Below, in pieces: positions 35,598 through 43,660 of a stretch of 64,000 nt of DNA. The DNA is from Acidobacteriota bacterium (GTDB lineage Bacteria > Acidobacteriota > Vicinamibacteria > Vicinamibacterales > UBA2999): assembly GCA_016871195.1 (NCBI GenBank), contig VFZN01000002.1, forward strand, positions 1 through 64,000, read 5' to 3'. The notes beneath the pieces are model-generated. The model saw only the letters and a program-made list of their open reading frames with translations, did not search any database and was not told the origin of the DNA. Position numbers and translations under genes: made by a program. Position 1 is the first letter of the stretch. Every line of letters begins with the position of its first letter.

Positions 35598-36800
35598 CTA
35601 TGCCCTGTCCGGGGGCGCGAGTGCGGCGACGCCATCGACCCATGTCTGCCTGACGCGTCCATCCGGCCCGAGGGCCACGATGTCTGCGAGCGCACCCGGC
35701 ACGAGACGTCCCTGTTCGGCGAGTCGCAGCTGTTCGGCTGGTGTCGTCGCGCAGGCACGGGCCGCATCGACCGGCGAGAGACCCACCGGTCCCGTCAGCA
35801 CATTCCAGACCTGCTCCATCGTGCTCACGCTGCCCGCCAGTGTTCCATCGTCCAGCGCGGCCCATCGGTCGGTGACGGTCACGCGTTGTCCGCCGAGTGT
35901 GGTCTGGGTGCCCACGGGCAGGCCCGACCCGGCGGTGCCATCAGTGATGGCCATGATGCCCGCGATGCCCTTGGCCGCGATCGCCACGCGCATCACCGCG
36001 GGATGCACGTGATGGCCGTCAGCAAGTATCTCGGCGCGCACCTGTGGTGAAGCCAGCACGGCGCCCACGACACCGGGGTCACGGTGCGTGAGTGGTGTCA
36101 TGCGGTTGAAGAGGTGCGTCGCATGCGTGACACCGGCGTCGATGGCGCGGCAGGCCTCATCGAACGTGGCTCCGGAATGTCCGATCGAGACGATGATGCC
36201 GAGATCCCGCAGTTGTTGCACCAGGGCGAGTCCACCGGGCAGCTCGGGAGCGACGGTCACAATGGCCACCGCATCGTGATGGGCCTCGATGATGCGCAGC
36301 ACGTCGTCACCCGAGTAGTCACCCGGGCCGCTGGCGACGGCGTGTGGCGAGGGCGGCAGCCGAAGGCACGCAGCGGGCTGTGCGCCGTTCCATACGGGAT
36401 TGATGAAGTTGCTCTCGAGGTGCGCGGGCAGCACACGCGCCGCCCCGAGCTGCGGTCTCCGTCGCGCGAGTCTGACGTCCTCGAGCAGCGACTGCAAGAC
36501 GCCGGGTGCGCACGCCACCGATGTGGGACAGAAGGCGGTCACTCCGGAGTGCGGCAGTGCGGCCGCCACATGCTGCAGCGCGTCTGCCCCATTCAGGACG
36601 TCGGCGCCTTGCATGCCGTGCACATGCACGTCGATGAAACCCGGCGCCAGCAGGCAGTCGTGCAGGGCGTGCACCGCTGCGCCCGATGGCACCGGCTGCC
36701 CTTCCAGAATGTCGACGATGCGGCCGTGGGCGATGAGGAGGGTCGCGGCACCGGTCTGCCGGTGCGGCAGCACGATCGATGCAGCTGCGATGGCGATCAT
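35598..36800 (-). CDS. nagA: N-acetylglucosamine-6-phosphate deacetylase NagA
   Basis: 400 aa amidohydrolase that deacetylates GlcNAc-6-P during amino-sugar recycling. Visible landmarks are APGFIDVHVHGMQGADV (metal site), AHLESNFINPVWNGAQP, IVSIGHSGATFDEA, THATHLFNRMTPL and the catalytic Asp in MAITDGTAGSGLP. It overlaps the upstream DUF5615 gene by 4 nt. With the nagZ-like gene at the left edge it suggests peptidoglycan or chitin sugar reuse. Confidence 0.92.
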   Translation of the reverse strand: MIAIAAASIVLPHRQTGAATLLIAHGRIVDILEGQPVPSGAAVHALHDCLLAPGFIDVHVHGMQGADVLNGADALQHVAAALPHSGVTAFCPTSVACAPGVLQSLLEDVRLARRRPQLGAARVLPAHLESNFINPVWNGAQPAACLRLPPSPHAVASGPGDYSGDDVLRIIEAHHDAVAIVTVAPELPGGLALVQQLRDLGIIVSIGHSGATFDEACRAIDAGVTHATHLFNRMTPLTHRDPGVVGAVLASPQVRAEILADGHHVHPAVMRVAIAAKGIAGIMAITDGTAGSGLPVGTQTTLGGQRVTVTDRWAALDDGTLAGSVSTMEQVWNVLTGPVGLSPVDAARACATTPAEQLRLAEQGRLVPGALADIVALGPDGRVRQTWVDGVAALAPPDRA

Positions 36801-37210
36801 GCTTCGGGCTCCGGGGTCAGCAGGCGGGTCTGATGCTCGAGCGGCAGCGGTACGGCGCCGTGCTGAAACAGCGTGTCGTCGGCCACGGACAGCAGGTGCT
36901 CGAAGGCCTCAGGCGTGGGCGCCTCAAGCACCAGTACGCCCGTCGTTTCCGCAGGCGGAAAGCGGTGGGCGTCGAGGTAATCATGGTCGAGCGTCACCAG
37001 GGTGCGGCGCAGTTGGCGCGCTAGGCGGAAGTGTTCACGATCGGGTGCGCGACGCAGATCGGGCTGTTCGATGACGGCCAGCACGTCCCAGCCGAGCGTG
37101 TGCCGCATGTGGCGCAGTAGCCCGGCTGGGACGTTGGCGTCGGCGTAGACACGGGGACGGCCCGAGACCTGCTCGGCGAGCGGACCCAGCTCGGACCAGA
37201 GCGTGCCCAT
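36797..37210 (-). CDS. DUF5615 PIN-like protein
   Basis: 137 aa. Residues 20-90 match the DUF5615 PIN-like fold: VYADANVPAGLL with a conserved Asp, GWDVLAVIEQPDLRRAPD and RTLVTLDHDYLDAHRFPP with the second acidic patch. Such proteins are predicted ribonucleases, often half of a toxin-antitoxin pair. Here there is no partner gene of antitoxin type; the gene sits between a deoxyhypusine-synthase-like gene and nagA with tight spacing, so a housekeeping role is equally possible. Confidence 0.75.
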   Translation of the reverse strand: MGTLWSELGPLAEQVSGRPRVYADANVPAGLLRHMRHTLGWDVLAVIEQPDLRRAPDREHFRLARQLRRTLVTLDHDYLDAHRFPPAETTGVLVLEAPTPEAFEHLLSVADDTLFQHGAVPLPLEHQTRLLTPEPEA

Positions 37211-37224
37211 CGCCCCCTCCGTGC

Positions 37225-38376
37225 TCAGGCCTTTGCGGCCTTGCGCGCGCGGTCGCGTGCTGCCCTGGCCGTGCGCTTGCGGGCTTCCTTTTCGAGCGAC
37301 GCGACGAGTTCTGCGCGGCGATGGACGAGCCCCTTGCGCTTGCGGCGCCCGTTCTTGTGCCCGACGGCGTACTCGCAGAACAGCGGGAACGCGATAGTCG
37401 AGTCGCAGTAGGCGACGGCCGTGTCAGGGAGCACACCCGGATTGACCTTGCCCCAGCTGACGGCCTCGGCCGGCGTGGCACCCGAGAGGCCGCCCCAGAC
37501 GACCTGGTCGGTCGTCATCTGAATGAAGTAATCGTTCCCGCCCTTGGGAATGTTGTAGACCTCCCAGAGGGTAGGCTGTCCCTGCAGATAGAAGTTCTTG
37601 GGCGAGCCGCCACCGAGAATGACGCAGCCGTTCTTTTCGGCGGCATAGATCAGCGCGCACACTTCGTTGACGTCGCGGTTCGGATCGATCATCAGCCGCG
37701 CCCCGTTCATCAGCTCGTGATAGGCGATGTTCATCCCGATCGAGCTGTCGCCCGGCGACGAGGTGTAGATGGGAACGCCGCACTTGGCGGCGCGTGCCAC
37801 CAGCGAATACTCGTCGCATCCGGGCCGCACCTTGAGCAGGTGACGGCCGAGGGCGTAGTGCAGGTCGGCGGACGACACGGGGCCATCCAGTCCGCTCTGC
37901 ACTAGGAACTCGCGGATGAACTGGTCGGTGTCGAGTAGCACCTGTGCCGGGAAGAGCACGTCGTAGATGCGGATGACGCCTTCGTCATAGAGCACGCGGT
38001 CGTCGACGAAGGGCGACCCCCGGCGCAGCGTGAAATTGAGGGCGTAATGCAGGTCGTGATAGAGATTCGCGCCTGTGCTGATGATGAAGTCGACTAGCCC
38101 GCGATCCATCATCGAGATGATGCAGCCGCCGAGGCCGGCCGGCGTGAGCGCCCCGGCGATGGTGAGGCCGATGGTGGTGTCGTGCTCCTTCGACAGCATC
38201 TTGTCGGTGAAGATGCGGCAGGCCTCGCCGAGGCGGGCGGCATTGAAGGCCTGGAATCCCTCGTCGATGAGCGTCCGGATGGCGCGCGCGCCCGTGGGGC
38301 GATAATAGTGGATGGGCTTCCCTGAGAGAAATCCCTTGCGTTGCTTCTGTGGTGAACCCGGCGCTCGGTGCGGCAT
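37225..38376 (-). CDS. Deoxyhypusine synthase-like protein
   Basis: 383 aa member of the deoxyhypusine synthase family. Conserved features are LTIAGALTPAGLGGCIISMM, FIISTGANLYHDLHY, the GDSSIGMNIAYHEL segment, CVILGGGSPKNFYLQ and EAVSWGKVNPG, whose Lys corresponds to the catalytic Lys of the eukaryotic enzyme. The tail is Lys/Arg-rich. Bacteria lack eIF5A, so bacterial members act on polyamines; homospermidine-type or agmatine-based products have been proposed. ATG 38376 lies 7 nt after a TACCCT box; an ATG at 38424 would overlap the divergent gene. Confidence 0.85.
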   Translation of the reverse strand: MPHRAPGSPQKQRKGFLSGKPIHYYRPTGARAIRTLIDEGFQAFNAARLGEACRIFTDKMLSKEHDTTIGLTIAGALTPAGLGGCIISMMDRGLVDFIISTGANLYHDLHYALNFTLRRGSPFVDDRVLYDEGVIRIYDVLFPAQVLLDTDQFIREFLVQSGLDGPVSSADLHYALGRHLLKVRPGCDEYSLVARAAKCGVPIYTSSPGDSSIGMNIAYHELMNGARLMIDPNRDVNEVCALIYAAEKNGCVILGGGSPKNFYLQGQPTLWEVYNIPKGGNDYFIQMTTDQVVWGGLSGATPAEAVSWGKVNPGVLPDTAVAYCDSTIAFPLFCEYAVGHKNGRRKRKGLVHRRAELVASLEKEARKRTARAARDRARKAAKA

Positions 38377-38383
38377 CGCCCTT

Positions 38384-38389
38384 AGGGTA
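38384..38389 (-). promoter_or_regulatory. Candidate -10 box (TACCCT) for the leaderless deoxyhypusine synthase-like mRNA
   Basis: TACCCT on the minus strand is followed by 7 nt and then ATG 38376. The spacing matches the other leaderless candidates here. Confidence 0.5.
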
Positions 38390-38414
38390 GCATCTCGGTT
38401 CGACACCGTGTAAC

Positions 38415-39152
38415 GTGGATTCATCGGCCGCCATCGTGCTCACCCTTCCCGTCAGCGAGGTGCTCCGCGCCACGCCCCGTATACTGTGCATCCGGCTGAG
38501 CCTTGGCGACCACCCCTTCCCCTATCTGGCCGGGCAGGCCGTGCGCATCACGGTCGGCGAAGGCCTGCCGGCGCGGCATTACTCGATCGCGTCGACGCCT
38601 GCCGATACGGCGCGCAGCGGCCTGATCGAGCTGCTGATACGCGCAGACGATTCAGGGACAGCCGGGCTAGGCCACGACGCGTCAGGCACGGACCTGCTGC
38701 ACGTCGGGCAGCGCGTGCGTGTCGAGGGACCCTTCGGGCACTTCACGACACCCGCCGTCGACCCGGGGCACGCGGTGCTCGTGGCTGCCGGCGGCACCGG
38801 CATCGCCCCGTTGCGGCCCATGCTGCGCGAGCTGGTCAACTGTGCCGAGCCTCGGCCGATCACCGTGGTCTACTCGGTGCGCGCCGCCGACGAGTTTGCG
38901 TATGTGGACGAGTTGCAGTCGCTGGAGTCCCGAGGAGCGCTGCGGCTGGTACTCACCGTCTCGCGCGATGACCGGCGGTGGGAGGGCCGTCAGGGCCGCG
39001 TCGACCACGTCCTGCTGCGGCAGGCACTGCCTGCTGCGCCCGCGGCGGTCGTCAGCCTGGTGTGCGGACCCATAGATTTTGTGCGGGATGTGCGCGCGGC
39101 GCTGCTGACGCTGGGCGTGCCTGACGCGCAGATCCTGCGCGAGCGATACTGA
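38415..39152 (+). CDS. FAD/NAD(P)-binding ferredoxin reductase-type oxidoreductase
   Basis: 245 aa two-domain flavoprotein reductase. The FAD domain has the RxYS motif in PARHYSIAST, and the NAD domain has VLVAAGGTGIAPLRPML and SLVCGPIDFVRDVRAAL. There is no ferredoxin domain and no membrane segment, so it must pass electrons to a separate partner. The start is GTG 38415, since no ATG precedes the conserved core. It is divergent from the deoxyhypusine-synthase-like gene. The electron acceptor is unknown. Confidence 0.85.
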   Translation: MDSSAAIVLTLPVSEVLRATPRILCIRLSLGDHPFPYLAGQAVRITVGEGLPARHYSIASTPADTARSGLIELLIRADDSGTAGLGHDASGTDLLHVGQRVRVEGPFGHFTTPAVDPGHAVLVAAGGTGIAPLRPMLRELVNCAEPRPITVVYSVRAADEFAYVDELQSLESRGALRLVLTVSRDDRRWEGRQGRVDHVLLRQALPAAPAAVVSLVCGPIDFVRDVRAALLTLGVPDAQILRERY

Positions 39153-39192
39153 CGCCTGAACGCGGTGCACACGCCTCAGCGTGCCCGCGTGC

Positions 39193-39957
39193 TTACATAC
39201 CCAGTACGTGATAGCCCGCGTCGACCAGCAGCACTTCGCCGGTGATGCCGCGCGCGCCGTCGCCCAGCAGGAAGGCACCGGTGCTCCCGACTTCCGAGGC
39301 CTCGATGGCCCTGCGCAGCGGGGCCTTGTCGCGCACCACGCCGAGAATCGACGAGAACCCGCCGATGCCGGCAGCGGCCAGCGTTTTCACAGGCCCTGCT
39401 GAGATGGCATTGACGCGAATCTGCTGGGGCCCGAGATCGCTGGCCAGGTAACGCACCGTCGACTCGAGGGCGGCCTTGGCCACTCCCATGACGTTGTAAT
39501 TTGGAAACACGCGATCCGCCCCGAGAAATGACAGTGTGACGATGCTGCCGCCGCCTCGTACGGCCATGAGGGGCTGCGCGCCCCTGGCCAGTGCGATGAG
39601 TGAGTACACGCTGACGTCGAGGGCCGTGCGGAATCCGTCCCGCGAGGTCTGCAGGAACCCGCCAGCGATATCGGCACGCTCGGCATAGGCCACCCCGTGC
39701 ACCAGAAAATCGAGACCACCGTACTCTTCGCTGATGCGGGCAAACACCGCGGCGATCTCTTCGTCATTCTGCACGTCACAGGGCAGCACGACCGGATCGC
39801 CGGGCAGCGTGGCCGCCAGTTCGCGCACGTGTTCCTCGAAGCGCGACTGATAGGTGAGCACTACGCGAGCCCCGTCGGCGGCCACCGCCTGCGCAATGGC
39901 CCACGACAGCGAGCGGTGGTTGGCCACTCCGACAATTAATCCGATTTTGCCTGACAT
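39193..39957 (-). CDS. fabI: Enoyl-ACP reductase FabI
   Basis: 254 aa NADH-dependent enoyl-ACP reductase of fatty acid synthesis. The nucleotide-binding GVANHRSLSWAIAQ, the LVHGVAYAE strand and the catalytic YNVMGVAKA (Tyr-x6-Lys) after SFLGADRVFPN are all diagnostic. ATG 39957 is chosen because MSGKIGLIVG is the usual beginning; an ATG 18 nt upstream is possible. Confidence 0.95.
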   Translation of the reverse strand: MSGKIGLIVGVANHRSLSWAIAQAVAADGARVVLTYQSRFEEHVRELAATLPGDPVVLPCDVQNDEEIAAVFARISEEYGGLDFLVHGVAYAERADIAGGFLQTSRDGFRTALDVSVYSLIALARGAQPLMAVRGGGSIVTLSFLGADRVFPNYNVMGVAKAALESTVRYLASDLGPQQIRVNAISAGPVKTLAAAGIGGFSSILGVVRDKAPLRRAIEASEVGSTGAFLLGDGARGITGEVLLVDAGYHVLGM

Positions 39958-40037
39958 GCGTGCGGTCACGTGCAACTCCTGCGCGGCCGCCTCGGGCCGC
40001 GTGCCTGGGTGTGTCGGTCCTGTGTCTCGGTCTGCCG

Positions 40038-40847
40038 TCAGCCTTGGGGGGCTGGCTTCTTCCGACGCCGACGCCGGCGACGGCTGTCGCCACCAGCGGG
40101 CCCCTGCCCTTCGCCCGAGGAGGCTGCGCCCTGTGGTGGCGCGACAGGGCCGCGTCCCTGCGAGTGGCTGAAGTCGCGGCTGCTGCGCATCGGCCCTTCG
40201 AAGCCGGGCGCCGGACGACCGCCGAAGCGACGGTGGCGCTGGCCGCGCGGGGGGGGCGGCTGATGCATCGTAAGTTCAGGAATGGCCCGGGTCGTCGCCA
40301 CCTGGCCTTCGTGTCTGGGTAGCTGCGCACGCAGCAGTGTCCGGCGGAAGGGGCGGTCGTCAGCCTCGGCGTCGGGGGCAGGCGTCTCTGGTTGTGGTGT
40401 CGAGGGTGTCTGTGGTGTCGGAGCGGCGGCCTGCGGTGCAGGGGCCTCGGCTGCCGGTGGTGCTGCAGCAGCGGCACTGGAGAGTCTCGGCGTACTGGCC
40501 GTTGGCGCGGGTGCTGGCGCCACGTCCCCTCCGGGCAGCGCATCGGCGTCATCCGCGGGCGGCACGGTCGGCGGGGCGGGACGCGAGGGCGTGGCAGACA
40601 CGCGCCCGGCGGGCACCTCGATGGCCTCGAGCACCTGGGCGTAGAGTGCCGCGGTGGCCGGAACCCTGGCGCGCCGCGCAGCAGGTGCCCGACCGTGCCG
40701 GTACTCGTGTTCGACATCACAGGCCACGCAGCGTGTGCGTTCGACGGTACCCTCGACGAGGGCCACCACCGCGTGCTCGGTCACTCTGCGTTCGCGTGGA
40801 CAGTAATCGTCCAGTGCGTCGCCCGCCCGGTATTGGCGTGACTGCAT
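40038..40847 (-). CDS. Hypothetical protein with N-terminal Cys motif, disordered middle and basic tail
   Basis: 269 aa protein not recognised. Residues 10-55 carry DDYCPRERRVTEHAVV and TRCVACDVEHEYRHGR, whose three Cys may form a zinc ribbon. Residues 85-175 are almost entirely Ala, Pro and Thr, and the C-terminus ends in a run of Arg and Lys followed by PAPQG. The shape suggests an RNA- or ribosome-associated protein (inference only). The start at ATG 40847 has GGGAG 6 nt upstream. A TACACT sequence at 40966-40961 on the minus strand may be its -10 box; the rest of 40848-41005 shows nothing further. Confidence 0.65.
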   Translation of the reverse strand: MQSRQYRAGDALDDYCPRERRVTEHAVVALVEGTVERTRCVACDVEHEYRHGRAPAARRARVPATAALYAQVLEAIEVPAGRVSATPSRPAPPTVPPADDADALPGGDVAPAPAPTASTPRLSSAAAAAPPAAEAPAPQAAAPTPQTPSTPQPETPAPDAEADDRPFRRTLLRAQLPRHEGQVATTRAIPELTMHQPPPPRGQRHRRFGGRPAPGFEGPMRSSRDFSHSQGRGPVAPPQGAASSGEGQGPAGGDSRRRRRRRKKPAPQG

Positions 40848-41005
40848 CCGTTACTCCCGAACTCGGTTCCTCTAGAACACACCACCCGTGGTGAGCACTC
40901 GGCGAAGGGGGGAACGCTCAGGCCGCACCGCGCAACAGCGGGGCCCCGGGTGACGAGGCGAGTGTAACAGAGGGGCCGCGCACGGGGCAACAGGCCCGCA
41001 CCGTG

Positions 41006-42388
41006 TCAGGCGCAGGCCGCCAGCCACTGCTGCAGGGCGGCCAGATGCGCCGCGACCGCCTCGGGATGCGTCGACTGCGGCGTCCGCCGCGCGCGCACGG
41101 ATGCAGCGGCCGTCACTCGTGCCTTCACATCATCCGCGAAGAGCGCACTGAACTGCTGCCACTCGTCGATCGAGAGTGCCTCGAACGCGCGGCCGTCCAT
41201 GAGCAGTTGCCGCACCATGGCCCCGACCACTTCGTGTGCCTGGCGGAACGGCATGCCGCGTGATACGAGGTAGTCGGCGACATCGGTCGCCAGCAGCAGA
41301 CCCGAGGCCGCACGCCCGGTGCGCGCCGGATGCAGCGTGAGCCTGCGCAGCACGGCGGCCGTAGCCACCGCCGACACGGCCAGCGTGTCTTCTGCATCGA
41401 AGACCGGCTCTTTGTCTTCCTGCAGATCCTTGTTGTAGCCGGTCGGCAGGCCTTTCATGGTGACGAGCAGTCCGGTCAGGTGGCCAATGGCACGGCCGGC
41501 CTTGCCCCGCACCAGTTCGAGCGGGTCGGGGTTTTTCTTCTGAGGCATCATGCTGCTGCCGGTGGCCGAGGCATCAGCGAGTTCGAAGAAGCCGAATTCC
41601 TCGCTCGTGAAGAGAATCACGTCTTCGGCGATGCGCGACAGGTGCACCATGGCGAGGCTGACAGCATAGAGAAACGTCGCGGCAAAGTCGCGGTCGGATG
41701 AGGCATCCATGCTGTTGGGCACCACCCGGCTGAACCCGAGGCGCTCGGCCAGACGTGCCGTGTCGACCGGATACCCGGTGCCGGCAATCGCCCCGGAGCC
41801 GAGCGGTAGCGCATCGGCTTCGCGCCGGGCCTGGTCGAGTCGCTCGTGGTCCCGGCGCAGGGCCGCGGCATGGCTCAGCAGATAGTGGGAAACCAGTACG
41901 GGCATGGCACGGCGCAGGTGCGTGTAGGACGGCATCAGCGCATCGCCCGCCTGATCGGCCTGCTGCACCAGCGCCGCAATGACCTCGCGGATGCGGGCCT
42001 GCAACTCGGGAATGCGACGCCGGAGGTACAGGCGAAAGTCGACGGAGACCTGCTCGTTGCGAGAGCGGCCGGTGTGCAGCCGGCGGCCAGCATCGCCGAT
42101 GCGGGCCACGAGCTGACGCTCGACAAAGCTGTGCACGTCTTCGTCGGGTCCATCGACCCACGACGGATCGCGGCGTCCCTGCTCCAGGATCGCGTGCAGC
42201 CCGCCTGTGATCGCCGCGGCATCGTCGGCCGACAGGATGCCGGCGTCAGCCAGCGCCGCCGCCCACGCCAGGCTGCCCGTCACATCGTCTTCAAAGAGCC
42301 GGCGATCGAAGCGGAACGACAGGCCGAAATCAAACGCCGCCGGATCGGGGGCGGCATCAAAACGTCCAGACCAGAGATGCTGTGTCAT
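41006..42388 (-). CDS. argH: Argininosuccinate lyase ArgH
   Basis: 460 aa enzyme releasing arginine and fumarate from argininosuccinate. Landmarks are LWSGRFDAAPDP, DVHSFVERQL, HTGRSRNEQVSVDFRLYLR, YTHLRRAMPVLVSHY and the family signature GSSMMPQKKNPDPLEL. It lies 27 nt after the argG-derived gene in the argR-led minus-strand operon. Confidence 0.96.
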   Translation of the reverse strand: MTQHLWSGRFDAAPDPAAFDFGLSFRFDRRLFEDDVTGSLAWAAALADAGILSADDAAAITGGLHAILEQGRRDPSWVDGPDEDVHSFVERQLVARIGDAGRRLHTGRSRNEQVSVDFRLYLRRRIPELQARIREVIAALVQQADQAGDALMPSYTHLRRAMPVLVSHYLLSHAAALRRDHERLDQARREADALPLGSGAIAGTGYPVDTARLAERLGFSRVVPNSMDASSDRDFAATFLYAVSLAMVHLSRIAEDVILFTSEEFGFFELADASATGSSMMPQKKNPDPLELVRGKAGRAIGHLTGLLVTMKGLPTGYNKDLQEDKEPVFDAEDTLAVSAVATAAVLRRLTLHPARTGRAASGLLLATDVADYLVSRGMPFRQAHEVVGAMVRQLLMDGRAFEALSIDEWQQFSALFADDVKARVTAAASVRARRTPQSTHPEAVAAHLAALQQWLAACA

Positions 42389-42415
42389 CAGAGATGTGTG
42401 TCCTTCACGTGGCCA

Positions 42416-43099
42416 TCAGGCAGGGGAATGCGAGGGCACGGGCATGATCGCCGCTCCCTCGACCCTGAGTGTGACAGTGCCGGTGCGCGCGGCGGCCTGG
42501 CCTGTGGCGTCCAGTTGCTGCCACACCGCCGTGATCACGGGCACGACCTGGTCGGCCCCGACCAGGACTTCGAGTGTCTCGAACAGCTCACGCACCGGCA
42601 GCGGCACGCCGTTCAGGGCGGTGGGCTGCGAGCCCTCGACGGTGAGCGCGAGCACGCAGGCCTCGGCCGGGATGGCGGGGGGTGGCAGCGTGACGACGGT
42701 CAGTGCCGCATCGTGGGCATGCACGGCGGCGGCGAGCGCGCGAGCATCCGCGCCGCGTGCCCCATGCGCGATGACGTCGGCATGTTCCAGTCGGGCTACA
42801 CGCACCAGCGCCTCGGCGATGAGCGGCGCGGCTTGCGCGACGGGCACGGGCCAGGGATCGAGGCCCTGCACCGCCAGCGGCCAGGCCACCTGCCGTGCGT
42901 AGGCATCGGCGACGTCGATGAGGTGGCACTGGTGCGCCCCGGCGGCTCGGGCCTGTGCGGCCCACGCCTCGAGCGGATCAGCGGCGCGGAATCCGCACGC
43001 CACGGCCACGATCAGCGGGGCTGCCTGCGCCCGCAGGTGCGTGAGGGCACGGGTCGACGCCCGGCCTCCGGACCACGCCAGCACGATCGGACCGGTCAC
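42416..43099 (-). CDS. Shrunken argininosuccinate synthase (ArgG)-derived protein
   Basis: 227 aa against about 400 aa for ArgG. Pieces of ArgG remain in order: VLAWSGGRAST at residues 7-16 (canonical PP-loop reads SGGLDTS), APLIAEALVRVARLEHADVI followed by AHGARGADARA (canonical AHGxTGKGNDQ), then the late LTVEGSQPTALNGVPLPVRE and the C-terminal TGTVTLRVEGAAIMPVPSHS. The aspartate/citrulline-binding middle and the MKSRGVYETP region are missing. It sits between argR and argH, the usual place of argG, with a 4 nt overlap with argR and no internal stop. Catalysis looks doubtful; it may be a regulator, a scaffold or a remade enzyme. Confidence 0.75.
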   Translation of the reverse strand: MTGPIVLAWSGGRASTRALTHLRAQAAPLIVAVACGFRAADPLEAWAAQARAAGAHQCHLIDVADAYARQVAWPLAVQGLDPWPVPVAQAAPLIAEALVRVARLEHADVIAHGARGADARALAAAVHAHDAALTVVTLPPPAIPAEACVLALTVEGSQPTALNGVPLPVRELFETLEVLVGADQVVPVITAVWQQLDATGQAAARTGTVTLRVEGAAIMPVPSHSPA

Positions 43100-43560
43100 G
43101 CCAACTCCCGGGGGTCCGCCAAGTGATGAAGGCGCTGCACGAGCGTTCGCGCCTGTCGTGGACCGCGCGCGATCACGAGGATGGTGTCGTCGCCGGCCAG
43201 CGTGCCGACGACACCGGCCAGCCGCGCCCGATCAATTGCCAGCCCGAGCAGCGGGGCCTGACCCGGTCCGGTCCGCAGCACCACCAGCTGCTGGACCGCC
43301 TCGGCCGACGACAAATACTCGGCCAGGGCGCGACCGAGGGTGACCAGCACTGTGGACGCGGGGGCATTCTCGGGCCCGCCCGTCTGGTAGGCGCCATCGG
43401 CCGCGCGCTTGACCAGCCCCAGAGCCTTGATGTCGCGCGACAGCGTGGCCTGCGTCACATCGAAGCCGCGGGTCGCGAGGCGCTGCCTGAGCTGTTCCTG
43501 GCTGCGGATGGCGTCACGCTCGACGAGAGCGCGGATGGCGGCAAGGCGGCGTTGCTTCAT
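43096..43560 (-). CDS. argR: Arginine repressor ArgR
   Basis: 154 aa. The N-terminal winged helix (RLAAIRALVERDAIRSQEQL, VTQATLSRDIKALGLVK) and C-terminal arginine-binding hexamer domain (RTGPGQAPLLGLAIDRA, GTLAGDDTILVIAR) are complete. The GDDT motif contacts arginine. It heads the minus-strand arm of the regulon. An ARG-box-like site covers its own -10 box, consistent with autoregulation. Confidence 0.95.
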   Translation of the reverse strand: MKQRRLAAIRALVERDAIRSQEQLRQRLATRGFDVTQATLSRDIKALGLVKRAADGAYQTGGPENAPASTVLVTLGRALAEYLSSAEAVQQLVVLRTGPGQAPLLGLAIDRARLAGVVGTLAGDDTILVIARGPRQARTLVQRLHHLADPRELA

Positions 43561-43575
43561 GGTTATGCAGTCTCT

Positions 43576-43589
43576 TGAATCAGTATACA
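43576..43589. promoter_or_regulatory. ARG-box-like operator at the argR promoter
   Basis: TGAATCAGTATACA matches the E. coli half-box arrangement TGAAT-N4-ATTCA at nine of ten fixed positions. It contains the TATACT -10 box of the argR promoter (minus strand 43587-43582). Confidence 0.6.
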
Positions 43590-43611
43590 GACGTCTCCGT
43601 CGCCGTTTAAA
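43582..43611 (-). promoter_or_regulatory. Promoter of argR-argG-like-argH
   Basis: Minus-strand TTTAAA (43611-43606) and TATACT (43587-43582) are 18 nt apart. The predicted start near 43575 gives a leader of about 15 nt. Confidence 0.5.
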
Positions 43612-43620
43612 GGGATTTTG

Positions 43621-43651
43621 TTGACACAGGGGAAGGCGCGGTGAATATTAT
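43621..43651 (+). promoter_or_regulatory. Promoter of argCBDAJF
   Basis: A perfect TTGACA (43621-43626) and TATTAT (43646-43651) lie 19 nt apart, slightly long. The -10 ends 9 nt before the argC ATG, so the leader is only a few nucleotides. Confidence 0.6.
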
Positions 43652-43653
43652 TC
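43643..43653. promoter_or_regulatory. ARG-box-like palindrome at the argC promoter
   Basis: GAATATTATTC is an 11 nt perfect palindrome that overlaps the -10 box. It resembles the core of an ARG box (TGAAT...ATTC) with a shorter spacer. ArgR binding here would block argC transcription. Confidence 0.5.
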
Positions 43654-43660
43654 CTTTCTC

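Noticed and set aside
36797-37210. Toxin-antitoxin module with the DUF5615 gene
   Set aside because: No small antitoxin-like gene lies next to it; both neighbours are metabolic genes on the same strand.
39153-39192. Terminator hairpin between the flavin reductase gene and fabI
   Set aside because: Only interrupted 5-6 bp pairings can be drawn, so it was not listed.
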